Part shown: positions 35,711 through 47,751 of the stretch, piece by piece
How the letters are laid out: each line of letters starts with the position of its first letter
Numbering within the stretch: the first letter of the stretch is position 1
Assembly: GCA_002224055.1 (NCBI GenBank)
Contig: AZLU01000068.1
Span: 124,001-188,000 of the forward strand
Source of the DNA: Pezizomycotina sp. ARF18
Lineage: Eukaryota > Ascomycota
Direction: 5' to 3'
DNA length: 64,000 nt
The notes under the pieces: model-generated
Databases searched by the model: none
Told to the model about the DNA's origin: nothing
The model's input: only the letters and a program-made list of their open reading frames with translations
Program-made: the position numbers and the translations under genes

Positions 35711-37455
35711 CTATTCGTGGATATGTAACTGTACAGGACCGTATTGTTCCTTCTTATCTTCACTCTTCGTCACCTTCATCCACACATCGGATGTAAGGGC
35801 ATATCTGTACAACCTCCTAGCGTTGACACCGGCGTAAGGAGCAGTGGGGAAACGAAGATCCACGCTGACTTCCAACTTGTTCCGATCTTGAAACATGTTT
35901 GAAGAAGCCATGATCTCCTTCTCAAAAGCCTGCATCACGTCGTTTATACTCGTAGCTTCATCCAAATCCAACTGCCAACCCTCCAGCATGACCAGGATAT
36001 CGCGGATCTTGGTGCAGCCCTTGAAAGCGCGGAACAGTGACGTGAGGGCTCCGGGGTTCCATGCGAGAGAGAGTTTTAGGTCCACGAGACTGTTGGAGAT
36101 TATTTTGATGTTATCGATGGGTATCATCCGCGCGATGACGCCGAAGATGGGATCCCGCCCGTTCTGCATGATTTCGGCTTGCGGGCGGAGCGCCATGAAG
36201 CTGAGCCGCTGGAGACCCTGAGAGACCGCGGGCACAGCTTCGCTCCACAGGATTGATGCGAGGTCAGTCCACGGCTCTTGCTTGGTGAAGTGCTCCACGT
36301 CGATACCCAGGACCAGGTTAGTAATTGTCCTGCCGAGCGTGCTGACGTATCGGAGACAGCCTGCGGTGGCGTTGGTGATGGTAAGTTCCTTCAGTCTTAT
36401 ACCCGCGGTGCAGAAGTTCGCCCACATATCGTCCTCGAAACCGCTCTTTCGGGGTCCGTTCCGCCGACGTACACTAGTTCGGATAACGACGGTAACTTCC
36501 TAAGGCTTGAGACAGATAAAATGTCGCGGTCGTGCGTGACCCACCGGCGCACGCTCAGGGGACGGCTTTCGGGGATCTTGTCGAGGATGTGCTCGAGATC
36601 ACGAGAGAACCGGAGCTCCTGCAAGTTTGGACATCGAAGGAGCATTTCCGCGAGCACGCGGTCGCGAGCGGGTTGCGCGCCGGATGAGAAGCTGGGGATC
36701 CACGCATCGAGAAGGTAGGCGTTCGAGACGTGGTGGAAGCACGGGTTGTCCTTCTCAACGACTCCTAGCGAAAGGTCGATGCGCGGCTGTGGCATCCGCG
36801 TGCGGCAGACGGTTTTCAGGAAATCAGGCAGACTGACGTCGCCCGAGAGGTACTGCGCGTCGATTTCGACGTCGAAGTGGGAGAATTTCGAGAGGATGTC
36901 GTTCAGCTTCTCGACGAAGGGCTTCTGTGCGGCTTGGGCATCGTTGAGGGACTCGCGGCTTTCGTTTTCATGACTGTCGGCGCGGCGGCGGCCGTTGGAT
37001 GTGGTGATGTTGCCGTAGCGGGTGCAGAAGATTGAGAGTTTTTTGGTAAAGGTGAAGATGGACGTGGGATGATCGGTGACCGGTGCAAATTCGTTGACGA
37101 TGACGTTGATAATCCGGCCGGACATGGAGGTCCCGCTGCTTGGGAGTTTGAATTCGAGCCGGATGTTGCTGAACAGCGTCGGGGAAGCGAGAGCTGATAA
37201 GCGGCGGCATCCGATGCGGACTGCTGAAAGGTCCCGCTTGGAGAGCTACAGAAGAACGGAAATCTGGAACATTAATCTTCTTATTTACTCCAAAAGGAGA
37301 TCAGGGGCTCATTTCTGTCTCTTGTCCAAGTTCTCGAACTTCGAAATGCTGCGATATAAATTGTAAGAAGAGAGAAGGGGACTTACGCTCGGGTCCTCTA
37401 CGATCTTGATGAGCAGCTCGCTCGGAAGGTTCGCGAGACTGTAGCGTATCGTCAT
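35711..37455 (-). CDS. F-box protein with leucine-rich C-terminal region (paralogue B)
   Basis: Exon 1 (37455-37387) is only 23 codons, MTIRYSLANLPSELLIKIVE then DPS, ending at GTAAGT. After an intron (37386-37246, acceptor CTGTAG) exon 2 continues in phase with LSKRDLSAVRIGCRRLSALA, giving a complete N-terminal F-box for SCF-type ubiquitin ligases. A long Leu-rich region follows (RCPNLQELRFSRDL, LRKLPSLSELVYVGG, RLKELTITNATAGCL, GLQRLSFMALRPQAE) to the stop near 35711. The frame slips once at the G run 36451-36454: one more base would join VYVGGTDP to FEDDMWANFCTAG. Length is about 580 residues. The C-terminal half has the same arrangement as the F-box gene at 24609-26702 (LWSEAVPAVSQGLQRL against FWTDVFPAISPYLERL). 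Confidence 0.82.
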
Positions 37456-38455
37456 CGTACTGCTCTGCTCCTGTTGTGTAACCGTGAATCTCGAGATGGG
37501 ATAAATCGATGCGCGTCATGTCATTTTCTTTGGGAGAGGCGGTACCGCGGTGCGCGCTGATCGTAACCGCGATGTTTATCGGTAACGGGGATCATGAGGG
37601 TACCATACGGGTTCGCTATCGCGCCACCGGAAGCCGGAAGGGGGCCGAACTGCTCAACGTCGCCAGAGCTTTGAAACAATGAGGCTATTTTCAGACACAA
37701 TTAGCGTCTTATTGCACGAGAAATTCTCTCACTAGGCATCAAGAGAGTTCGAGATCACGACAGGGAAAGTTTGTCAAAGTTCCACTAGGGAACCGGAGCG
37801 ATGGAGTGAGGGAGATAAACTCTCGGAGCTTCACCTCAGAGTAAGTCGAGCGAGGAGGGCTGATGAAATCAACTCAAATCTATGGTGACCGCGACGAGTG
37901 GTAAATGGACTTTTCCTTGCCACGAGACCCGGAGACACCCGTAGGGAAATATTCCTTTTGTTTCTGATCAAGCTTCACCTCACCGCTTGCGAGATTTTGC
38001 GTGCATATCATTATTACATCGTAGCCGATATAGTACTTTCTAAGAGAGTTTTTAAATGTTTCACTTGAGATGTTTTTGTGCCGTTGAGCGTGTTTTTTTC
38101 GCCTGCACGATGACTGAGAACCCTCGTAGTAAACACTGGACTTGAATTCCGAAGTGAAACAACGTGGTCAGGATCCGGAACGTTCGAAAATAGACAAAAT
38201 GAATCATTAATTTCCCCCGTTCAGTGTTCTCTCTGCCTGAATTATCGAGCACGTTCTACCCATAATGGATACCCAGTGAGTCTCTTACAACCCCATATGA
38301 GATAAAGCTTGAATGCTGGGGTGGAGCTACCATATAAGAACAAGCACCGACCCCAAAAGGTCTTCAAAGTTGAAAGTTACTACCGTATAACAGAGCAATC
38401 GTCCCTTTCTTCCAACAGTTGCTCTATAAATCCAGCTGAACATCTTGTCACGACG
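37456..38455. promoter_or_regulatory. Divergent 1.0-kb promoter region of F-box B and the LysM gene
   Basis: The two genes start at 37455 (minus) and 38456 (plus) with nothing else convincing between. A TATA-like ctataaatcc at 38423-38432 lies about 30 bp before the LysM start codon. That would place transcription start almost at the ATG, so it may not be the functional TATA. Confidence 0.4.
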
Positions 38456-40346
38456 ATGCGTTACTTCTATCTAGCCTCCGCCTTATTAGCCGCGGCAACC
38501 AGCGTTGCCGCCGAGTTTACCGTCCCACCTCCAAACCCTGCTAAGGTGGACGAGCAGACCACCAAGGCCTGTACTTCTTGGGTGGAGGCGACCGCCCAGA
38601 CTTCTGAGTACTGCAAGAGTGTGGCGGAGGACAATGGCGTAGAATTTACCGTGTTCCTTGTTTGGGTATGTAGTTTCGATCTAGTATAAATAAATAATTA
38701 TTATACGGATTTAAGCTAACCAAAGAGCCTTCGCGCGGATATTAGAACCCGAGCGTCGGTCCCAGCTGCAATAATATGAAAGCAGGAAACTTCTACTGCG
38801 TCCAGGAGAACTTTGGCCTTCGCCCCAACCCCGAGGCTTTCCAAGGGATTGAAAAGCAGCCTGAGCTGGTGCCGGTTCCACGGGGACGCGACAGCTCCCG
38901 CCAGAGGTCTCCCAAGAGGGTTCCTAATGCGAACAAGGCACAGTACCAAATTGCGATAGTAAGTTGATCACAATGCGCCCCTGCCGAGGCTTTGTGATAG
39001 GTCGAGCTCACTGACGCCATCATTCCGTCTTCTAGAGTGGCACCGAGTTGATCGCCGCGACACCCTCAAGTCTATCTGCCAGGAGTATCATATTACTCCC
39101 GGAAAGTTTATCGACATGAACCCTGCCTGCGGCAAGAACGGCAACGACTTTGCTTCGGGCGATCTTGTCTGCGTTGGACTGGAGTCCGATACGCAGCCCC
39201 AGAGGCCCTCGAAGACTGGCCCTAGCAGGGCCATCAAGACACCCGAGCCTCACCACCCCATGATCGAGGGTTGCACCGGTAAGTTCGATGGAAATGATTC
39301 GTAATAGCATCGCTGTGCCTCTTTGCCCTGTACACCTGCTTGACAAATTCTTCCGTAACCTTCTGCATGTCCTTCCTGGATATCGTCCAATGCGGGAGCT
39401 AACACGGCATTATAGAATTCTACAAGATCGAATCGGGGGATACCATGTGGGCCCTTAGCCAACCTTGAACCTCGACTTCGCGGAGTTCATGAGGTGGAAC
39501 AAACAGAACAGCGCCCTTCAGATCGGTTACCATATCTGTGCTGGTCTCGAACCCCTTAATGAACCTGAGGAACCCCGGCAGAAGGAAGAGGAAGCACCAA
39601 AGCAGAAAGAAGAGCAGGCGCCTAAGCCCAAGAAAGAGCAACCACCAAGGCGTCAAGCCCAGGAAAACAAGGCCTCACGGAACCCCTCTGTTGATTCCAA
39701 GGACGAATGCCTCGTTGATGGTAAGTCGCTGAAGATCGTTCGGAATAATTACTTGAGGCGTATCCGATCTCCATTGCTTATCTTCGATGGCTAACGTTCG
39801 GACTATTCTTAGATATTTACACTGTCGTGTCTGGAGACGATTGCTGGAAAATCTGCACGAGCAGGGGACTCGATTTGAACGAGTTCCGGAAATTGAACCC
39901 TGGCATTGAGAACATCGATTTTATCGTGCCCGGTCAACAGCTCTGCGTTGGGAAGAAGTTCAGCAGGAATCAAGGCGACAACCTGCCGAAGCACAAGAAG
40001 AGCGTCATGGAGCCACTCCGTAGAATGCCTGGCCAGCCCCCTAACTGCAATAGTACGTATCCTCCTCCTAAGACAAAATCGTTAAAAGGCGTCTAAAAGC
40101 CGAATTAAACCTACTAACATTTCTACGCAGAACACTACATCGTCAGGCGTCGAGATATTGCTATGTTGAACGGACTCTCGGTTGATCAGCTCAAAACACT
40201 CAATCCGGATATCCGATCGAGAACTGAGTAAGTTTTCACCTGTCATCGCTTCACGAATCCCCATGACTTATCATTTTGCTAATAATCTCAATAGTTGGGC
40301 AAGCACGGAGCTCTGTGTCGATCGCGCAGCGCTGCCAGCTTTGTGA
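38456..40346 (+). CDS. Secreted LysM protein with five LysM-like modules
   Basis: Signal peptide MRYFYLASALLAAATSVAA, then seven exons: 38456-38665, 38746-38958, about 39036-39278, 39416-39720, 39813-40052, 40131-40227 and 40295-40346. Modules: (1) SEYCKSVAEDNGVEFTVFLV with NPSVGPSCNNMKAGNFYCVQ; (2) HRVDRRDTLKSICQEYHITP ending DLVCVG; (3) YKIESGDTMWALS with NLDFAEFMRWN ending YHICAG; (4) IYTVVSGDDCWKICTSRGLD ending GQQLCVG; (5) HYIVRRRDIAMLNGLSVDQL ending ELCVD. A Lys/Glu/Pro-rich linker (39560-39700) separates 3 from 4. LysM modules bind chitin or related N-acetylglucosamine polymers; in Ecp6/Slp1-type effectors they shield or sequester chitin. Slips occur at the start of exon 3 and near 39459-39463. 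It lies 1.2 kb from the RIP-degraded repeat block. Confidence 0.88.
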
Positions 40347-41560
40347 TAATTCAAAGCCAAGCTATCAGCGTTTTAGCATTCATATGTGAAAGCCTCCATT
40401 GAAGAGATTGGTATACATATTTATTCATATATTTACTTTCGCTATATATCGGAACAAGACTGTACAAAAGTTGCCCAGATTACAAATAGAAATTATATTA
40501 AGACATATTTAATTAACCAGAATTCAATCTATTGTAACGAGGATAGCAGGCTTATTAAGGCCAAAGATACGACAGAATATTGTTCACTGGCTGAAGAAAT
40601 CATTCTGAGTTTTTTGAATCGTTAGACAGCGGGTTTCCGTAAGGGCAGCAATCTCGCAGGGATGACTTTGACTATTAGTCTCGGTCATATACCAGAAACC
40701 ACCTATGGTAGAGATGCTTCCCGCTTCCAGGTTGAGATAGTCACGAGATGGACTGTTATCGCGATTCCACCTTGGCCAGCATTATATCTGCCTAAACTTG
40801 TACTCGACCTTTTTATCAAAAACATGTTTATGAGCCTTGGTTTTTCAATAGGACCAACAGTCTTTATACGTTGCCGCAGCACCGCATAATATATATGAAC
40901 AAGATCTTCCACATACTTAGCAGCAATTTCAACTTCGTATGAATCATTATACTTGATGAGGTAAATGGGGACCAGTAGGTGCGAAGCTTCATACATTCGA
41001 AACGGTTTTATCAAGGAGGAAGCACGAAGTCAAACGAAATAGTGGTGATGGCTACGTGGTGTGAATTCTCCAAGGTAGATATATCGCGCGGCCTATAGCT
41101 GATGGATCACAGGAACTGTGATCATTAGCGGAATATGATATGTACCAGCAGAGGGATATTTTGCACAGGCCATTGGGGAAAAGAGGCATCCAGAACACTC
41201 GATTCAACTATTACGGTTGAGTTTGGAAGAGGAAACTCTTTCGAAGGTCAGAATGTTAAGGTTGGCTTAAAGGTGAAACTCTCCACGGAGAGAATCTGCC
41301 TCGGGGGATTCCGGGCGTGCTTGTTATTAACGATCTCTATGAGACATCATTTCTTCAAAACGGGGCTTGCTTTCGATATATCTAGGGAATTCCACCCGCT
41401 TTGCCTTTGTCCTTCCAACTATGAGCTGGACACTAGCTAGACCAAGACAACTTCTCCGGGCTGTCTTCTCTCAGCCCGCAGCGATATACGCCAAATTCAC
41501 CTCCTCGTTTTCTGCCAGTGGGCAGTATTGCAGAAGGATCAGGACCTAAATAAAGAATTT
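40347..41560. other. Spacer between the LysM gene and the repeat block
   Basis: About 1.2 kb of normal-composition DNA without RIP signature. Frames of 60-100 codons on both strands lack motifs. It may contain the 3' untranslated region of the LysM gene, or remnants of whatever lay beyond the repeat insertion. Confidence 0.4.
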
Positions 41561-42180
41561 AACTGCAGCATATTGTGGATTAAGAGGACGGAGAACCCTC
41601 GGCAGTCGCGGATGTCAAAGATTTTTATCGCTGGGTTATAATAAGAACCTAATTGCTATATATATATAGTGACTTTTAATAATAATTTAGACTAGCTAGC
41701 TTCTATCTAGAGGTAGGTATATAGATAATAGGAAACGCTTTTCTAATAAGTATCGAGTTTAACGTAAAAAAAAGTAAAAATAAAAACTATATTCTAGGAT
41801 TTATAGTTCTACGTTATATTTATACCGTTATCGGTTAAAGGAGCGTTTTTCCCGAGCTTCCGTACGAGTAGTAAAGTTTTTAGTAGGATCGTAATAGCGC
41901 CTTTAGTAAATAGAGCTAGTATATTTATTAATATTTTATAAACGTATCTAGTTACTATAAGTGTTAGAAAATATAAATATAGTTAAACGTACTATAGTTA
42001 TATAATAATATATCGGCTAACGGGTTAAAGTATTTTACCGTTATTAAATATTACGAAATTAGACGTTATACCTTTAATAAAGCTAGTATAGGAGCTATAG
42101 ATTTATAACTACGTAGCTTTAATATCTTTACCGATAAATTTTAAACTAAGCTCTTTCGCGTTAATAATAGAATTAAGAAT
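41561..42180. repeat. Unclassified 1.09-kb repeat, unit 1, left part
   Basis: Matches 47752-48362. Unit 1 is interrupted by the Copia element and resumes at 47276. The sequence is AT-rich with CpA/TpG nearly absent inside, which is the RIP signature. No coding remnant is recognised. Its first bases (aactgcagcatattgtgg) retain CA. Confidence 0.85.
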
Positions 42181-42422
42181 TGTTGGATGTAAGTAGTAAA
42201 GGAACATCAAACGACACGAATACATCGAGAATTGCCCGCAGCGCTATGTATCGACCGACCTCGGCCGAGCTCTGTAATAAACGGTATACATCGATGCGAG
42301 GATATTAACATCGTAAAGATTCGTTTTATATAGAATTCCTTTTGTATATAAACGGTAGGATACTACCCTCGGTAGATAGTTTTATTCTTTATATAATTAA
42401 TAATTTTAATCTTTATCTTATA
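42181..42422 (+). repeat. 5' LTR of the Copia element
   Basis: Begins TGTTGGATGTAAGTAG next to the target duplication. It matches 47029-47270. The outer (left) end is less RIP-affected than the inner end. Confidence 0.88.
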
Positions 42423-45400
42423 TAGTAGTAATAACTATATTATAAAAAGTAATAGCTATATTCCGCGCTATCTTAAAATGGTAATCTAGATTTTAGATAG
42501 TAACGTCGCGAAGCTTATAACGTAGTACGTTCTTAAGAAATAACTCTATTCTTATCTCGCCGCCCGTTACGCTGTCGCGAGGTATTACGAGCACGCTCGG
42601 CTATAGTAAAGTAAATAATTCTAATATTACGCCTGCCGATTCTAATAGAAGATACTTATTGTATAGCGCCGAGTATACCCGAGCTATCTAGTATCGTATA
42701 ATAAGCGATTTGTTATAATTTTATCTCGCTACTTAAGTAGAGTAGCGACTGGCTACTCTAAAAAAGGCGTATATTTATAAAACTACGTATATCGAAGCTC
42801 GCTAATACTATCGTAAAATCTAAAACCCCGGATAAGAAGCTTAGTAAAGACGAATAGGCTTATTACGATATGGTAATAGTACTTATTATTTTTATAGTAA
42901 AAATTAAGTAAATTTATTACTTTAATACTAATAAATAAAGGGTATAGGCTATTTAGATAGCTCTTAAATCTATAAACTTTATAAATAATAAGATAAATTA
43001 GTAAATATTAGAACTTTAGCTAATAAGTATATACTAGAAAGACGATAATACTATATATACGTATATTAACCGCGCGAAAAAATAATAGGTAAAACTAAAG
43101 ACTCTTAACTTAGGACTTCGCGATAATTAGCTTATCGAGAATATCTTAAAAGGATTATCTAAGTTATATAATACCGTATTATTCTCTATTACGTTACTAA
43201 TAGTAGTAGAAGGCGTTATAATAAATCTCGAGTAAGTAATAAGCCTACTAAGCTAAGAAGAAGTACGTTAAAAAGTATAGAAGCTTGCGTATAATAAATC
43301 TAACGCTAATACAAGCCGCGTTAAAAAAAAATAAGAGTAATAATAATATAACCTATATAGTAATAAGAATAGGCGCTAGTAATAAAAATACCGGTAGTAA
43401 TATAAATATCGATAGTAGTAAAAGGAAGTAGAACGTATCGAGATAATATAGACGCTCTCTAAGAGGAGGTTATAACCGCGGAGGATTTAGTAGCCGTAGT
43501 AGCTAGTAAGACGCGCTACCGCGAAGTATATTAATATAGGGAGTATAGTACTATATATATAGAGAATATAGCTATATATAGTATTACTACCTATAAGCGT
43601 TCGATCTTATAATTAACGCTAGTAATAAAGAAGGATTTTAGACCCGGTTCGATTATAGAGATAGCGCTGGCTAGTAGTATTATTTAGATAACGCTAAAAG
43701 AATAAGATAGACTTCTTCCGCGCTAGCCTACTACTAATCGCCGCGCCTAACTATAAAGCTAGAAGGCGCCGCTTTAGCTATAAACTATAAAGAGGATAAA
43801 GACTAAATATAGATAGCTATAGAATATAAACGAAATAATAATACTTTAGAATAGTATTATAAGGTATACCGTACTAATTTAAATAACGGTTAGTAGTATA
43901 CCGATAGTATAAATAATAATTATATTATAAGATAATAAAAAGATTTTGTAGAGCTAGTATAGCTTAAACCGTCTTACCGCGTACGTATAGAGAATAATTA
44001 CGTCGTTCTAGCTATTTATATTAGAAACGTATACCTTAAAGTAAATATTAATAGTAAACGCCGAGTCGTTATAATAACCAGCGTCTATTATTATAAGAAA
44101 TTTAGATAAGCTAAGCTACTATTAGTAGCGTAGTTAATTAAACGGGGACTAACGTTTAATCTCTTAGATTAAAACGTACTAACGTTTTAATACCGTAAAA
44201 CGGGTAAAATTACTCTTTAAACGCCTAAGTAGAAAAGGATATTTCTAATAGCTATATAAAATAGTAACGAACTACTATGAACTAGCTCGATATATAGTAA
44301 ATAGGCGCTTATCGTAAGGATAAAGTAAATAGCGTAGGAATAGTATTAGGCCTTTAGCTATTTAAATAAAATTAATTTTTATTTATTATAAGATTTAGGT
44401 ATAATTATTATGGAGGGTACGTATATTTAACGTCCCTATAAAGTATATATAATAAATAGTATATACCGTTAGGCGCCCGAGCGTTAACGACTTAAAAAAC
44501 CGCGCCTCTATAAAAGATTTACGTAGATATATAGATAGCGCCCCGTAAATAATAGAGTTTAAAAAATAGTAGTAGATTTAATAGTATAGTTAATAATATA
44601 ACTTAATATAGCTAGATACTTCTATATAGTAATAAGAAAAATAATTAGTAGATAATAGATAAATAGATTAAGGCGCGAATTACTAAATATGCTGTGAAGC
44701 GCTCTAACTTAAAAAGCTATGATTTAATACTATTATACTTTATTCTTATCGTTCGTTATAATAGCGGCGGTAAGTATAGCGATTAATTAAATAATAGTAA
44801 ATTTAAAGATATACTAGCCTTATATAGTATCGAGTAATAGCGATACGCGCTAAATAATTATAGCTAGAATAGAATAATAGAACGCTTTTTATTAACTATT
44901 ATAAATAAGGCGCGCGTAGTACTTTACGATATAAATCTATCGCTTTATCTATAGAGAGAAGCCGCCTAATATATTTATAAACTAAGGAATATATTATTAT
45001 AAAGGTATTTTACGATAAGACGCCCTACGAGGTATATTAAGACTATAAACTAGATATTAGTAAACTATACCCGTTTAGTACTAATATATAGATAAAGAAT
45101 TATTTCCTACTAATAAACTCGCTATAAGAGTATAAAAAGGGAAATATATAGGATTTAAAGGTAGTAGTAAGATAGTTAGAGTATATAATCTAACTCGGTA
45201 TAAGATACTATAAACCTTTTATTTTATAATAGCCGCTAAATTAAATCTACCGCGATAGATTAAATACGATGATTTTACGCTCGCCGCTTAGAGTAGCTCT
45301 TTAACTCCTACTAACGCGGTAGCTCTTACCGTATATTAGAATATTAGAAATCTAGATATCGTTACCTACGCTTAGGTAATATAATCGCTAAAAAAAGTAG

Positions 45401-47028
45401 AATAGTAGATAATAATAAAAAAGAACTACTTTTATTAGAAAAATATAGTATATAGGAACCGATTTAAACGAGTACGAGAAGAATCGAGTAGTAGCGTTTA
45501 CTACTACTAAAATAGATACTTCGCTATAAATAAAACGTTTAAAATAAGATCGTTCGCTATAAGATAAGACTAGTAGTTCTAGGCTATCTATAGGATTAAT
45601 AAAACGACGATATATATTTACTAATTATTAAATTCTCTATAGCCCGCGCTATTCTAATAATAGCTATCGCGTTAAATTTTAAGGTACGATATAGGGATAT
45701 TACTTTTATATTTCTTAGAGGGAATCTAGCGCCTAATTAATAAGTAAATATACTCGCGCCTAAAGAGTATATACTAATATAAAACGACTTCTAATAAACT
45801 AACGCGCGAAGGCGTAGTATACTATTCTACCTTACTAAATCGATATATAGCCTACGTATCTCGCTATTAATCTAAAATAGTAAACTTTATAAAGTATTAA
45901 CTAATATAGAATTATATTAATTACTCTATAATATGGGTATATACTATAGCTTAAGAGATATTAATATAAGAGGCGTCGGTATATATATTCTTATATTTAT
46001 CGATAACTTACTTATTATTATATATAATAATTAGCTAATAAGATTAAAGAAGAGCTACTTAAACGGCTTAATATTAAGTAATTTAATAACGCGGTATACT
46101 TTTTAGGAGCTTAAATCGAGAGGAATCGCCGTAAAAGAATAATATACTTATCGTAGGAGGCGTATATCGATAGATTACTTTAACGTTATAGTATATAGAA
46201 CTACGTAGTCGCGGCGATACTAATAGTTTAATATCCCGCGCTACGCCGTCCGAGGAGAATCGAATCGTTAGACTAAAGGACTATCGTAGTAAACTTAGAG
46301 GAACTTAGTATCTAACGGTTTAGACGCGCCTAGAACTAGCCTTTACTTAGTTAGAATTAGCTACCTTTACTATATACCTAGGAACTTATAATATACCGCG
46401 ATATAGCGGTTACTACGCTATTTATAGAAGATATAAGTATAGCCTACGCTTTAGCCTAAGTAGTACCGATAGAGAGATATAGCCTTAAAGATATATAGAT
46501 AGTAACTTCGCTCAAGCTAAAGATCGCTACTTAGTTAGTAGCTACGTCTTTATAATATATAGAGGAGTAGTATCGTTCGTATCTCGTAAATAAACTACTA
46601 TCGCTATTTTAATAATAGAGGTAGAATATATAGTACTTAGCGCCGCGACTCGGGAGGTAGTATAGCTTAAAAGAATATTCTAATCGAGTCTACTTATAAA
46701 CTAATAGACTGGGGCTACTAGTAACGAAAAGATAATTTCTATTAAATTAAAAATTAATAATACGGGCGCCTACTACCTAGCTATAAACGCGGTTTATAAC
46801 GTTAATAAATAAACTAAGTATATTAATATTAAATATTATTTTATTAAGAAGAAATTAAAAATTATAAGATTACGCTAGCGCGCGTTATATCGGCCGATAA
46901 CGTTACTAATATATTTATTAAACCGCTAGCTCTACTAGTATTATTAAACTAAGGTAGACGCTAGGAGTACGCCCTATCCTAGATCGTAAAGAATAGGAAG
47001 GCCTCGGCCCGTAGCGGGTAAGGGAGGC

Positions 47029-47270
47029 TATTAGATATAAGTAGTAAAGGAATATTAAATAATATAAATATATCGAGAATTACCCGCAGCGCTATATATC
47101 GACCGACCTTAGCTAAGCTCTATAATAAACGGTATATATCGATACGAGGATATTAATATCGTGAAGATTCGTTTTATATAGAATTCCTTTTGTATATAAA
47201 CGGCAGGATACTGCCCTCGGTAGATAGTTTTGTTCTTCATGCAATTGACAATTTTAATCTTCATCCTACA
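47029..47270 (+). repeat. 3' LTR of the Copia element
   Basis: Ends CATCCTACA before the agaat target duplication. Its outer (right) 60 bases keep CpA dinucleotides while its left part is RIP-affected, the mirror image of the 5' LTR. Confidence 0.88.
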
Positions 47271-47275
47271 AGAAT

Positions 47276-47751
47276 TAGTATAATAATACTAGTAAAGATA
47301 TCTACTACGGCTATAACTTTCTTAATTACGTTATAACCTAGCTAGTCTATTTTCCGTATTACGAGTTAAAAGAACGTAGCGATAAGTTTAACGCCCTAGG
47401 CCGCCTAGCGGAAATCTATTAGCGGTTTTCTACTTTTTTAGGGTATATTAAGTAGTATATTAACTATAGATAAAGAAAATTTCTAGTCTAGGCTAAAAGT
47501 ATTAATACTTAGCCCTAATAGCGTTAAAGGTAGGCTTAAAAAGCTCTAAGTTTCTATGAGAGCGAGACTATATATATTTTAGGGTAGCTTAGGGTTATTA
47601 AATAGGGGGTAATACCTCTTAGTATAAACCGGAAGGCGTTTTTGGGGTAGAGATCTTAGCGCTCTTATAACTTTACCTGTTTCTTTCTGGTTATGAGATG
47701 CCGGGTCTAGCGGATCGTCTCTAGAGTATCCGTTAGAGACAGTAGAGTTTT
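47276..47751. repeat. Unclassified 1.09-kb repeat, unit 1, right part
   Basis: Continuation of unit 1 after the Copia insertion. It matches 48364-48840. Together with 41561-42180 it gives about 1,096 bp. It ends agacagtagagtt and is followed directly by unit 2. Confidence 0.85.

Larger units (their letters stand above)
42176..47275 (+). mobile_element. Decayed Ty1/copia LTR retrotransposon, 42181-47270, with 5-bp target duplication agaat
   Basis: Direct LTRs of 242 bp lie at 42181-42422 and 47029-47270, and agaat flanks both ends (42176-42180, 47271-47275). Total length is 5,090 bp. The interior is extremely AT-rich with CpA/TpG almost eliminated and CpG kept, so it is a RIP fossil with very many breaks. 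Remnants in plus orientation and Copia order are still recognisable: a reverse-transcriptase active-site region near 45980-46010 and a Copia-type RNase H region near 46500-46680, just before the 3' LTR. It inserted into an already present 1.09-kb repeat. It is old in mutation load, although RIP can cause such load within few sexual cycles. Confidence 0.88.
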
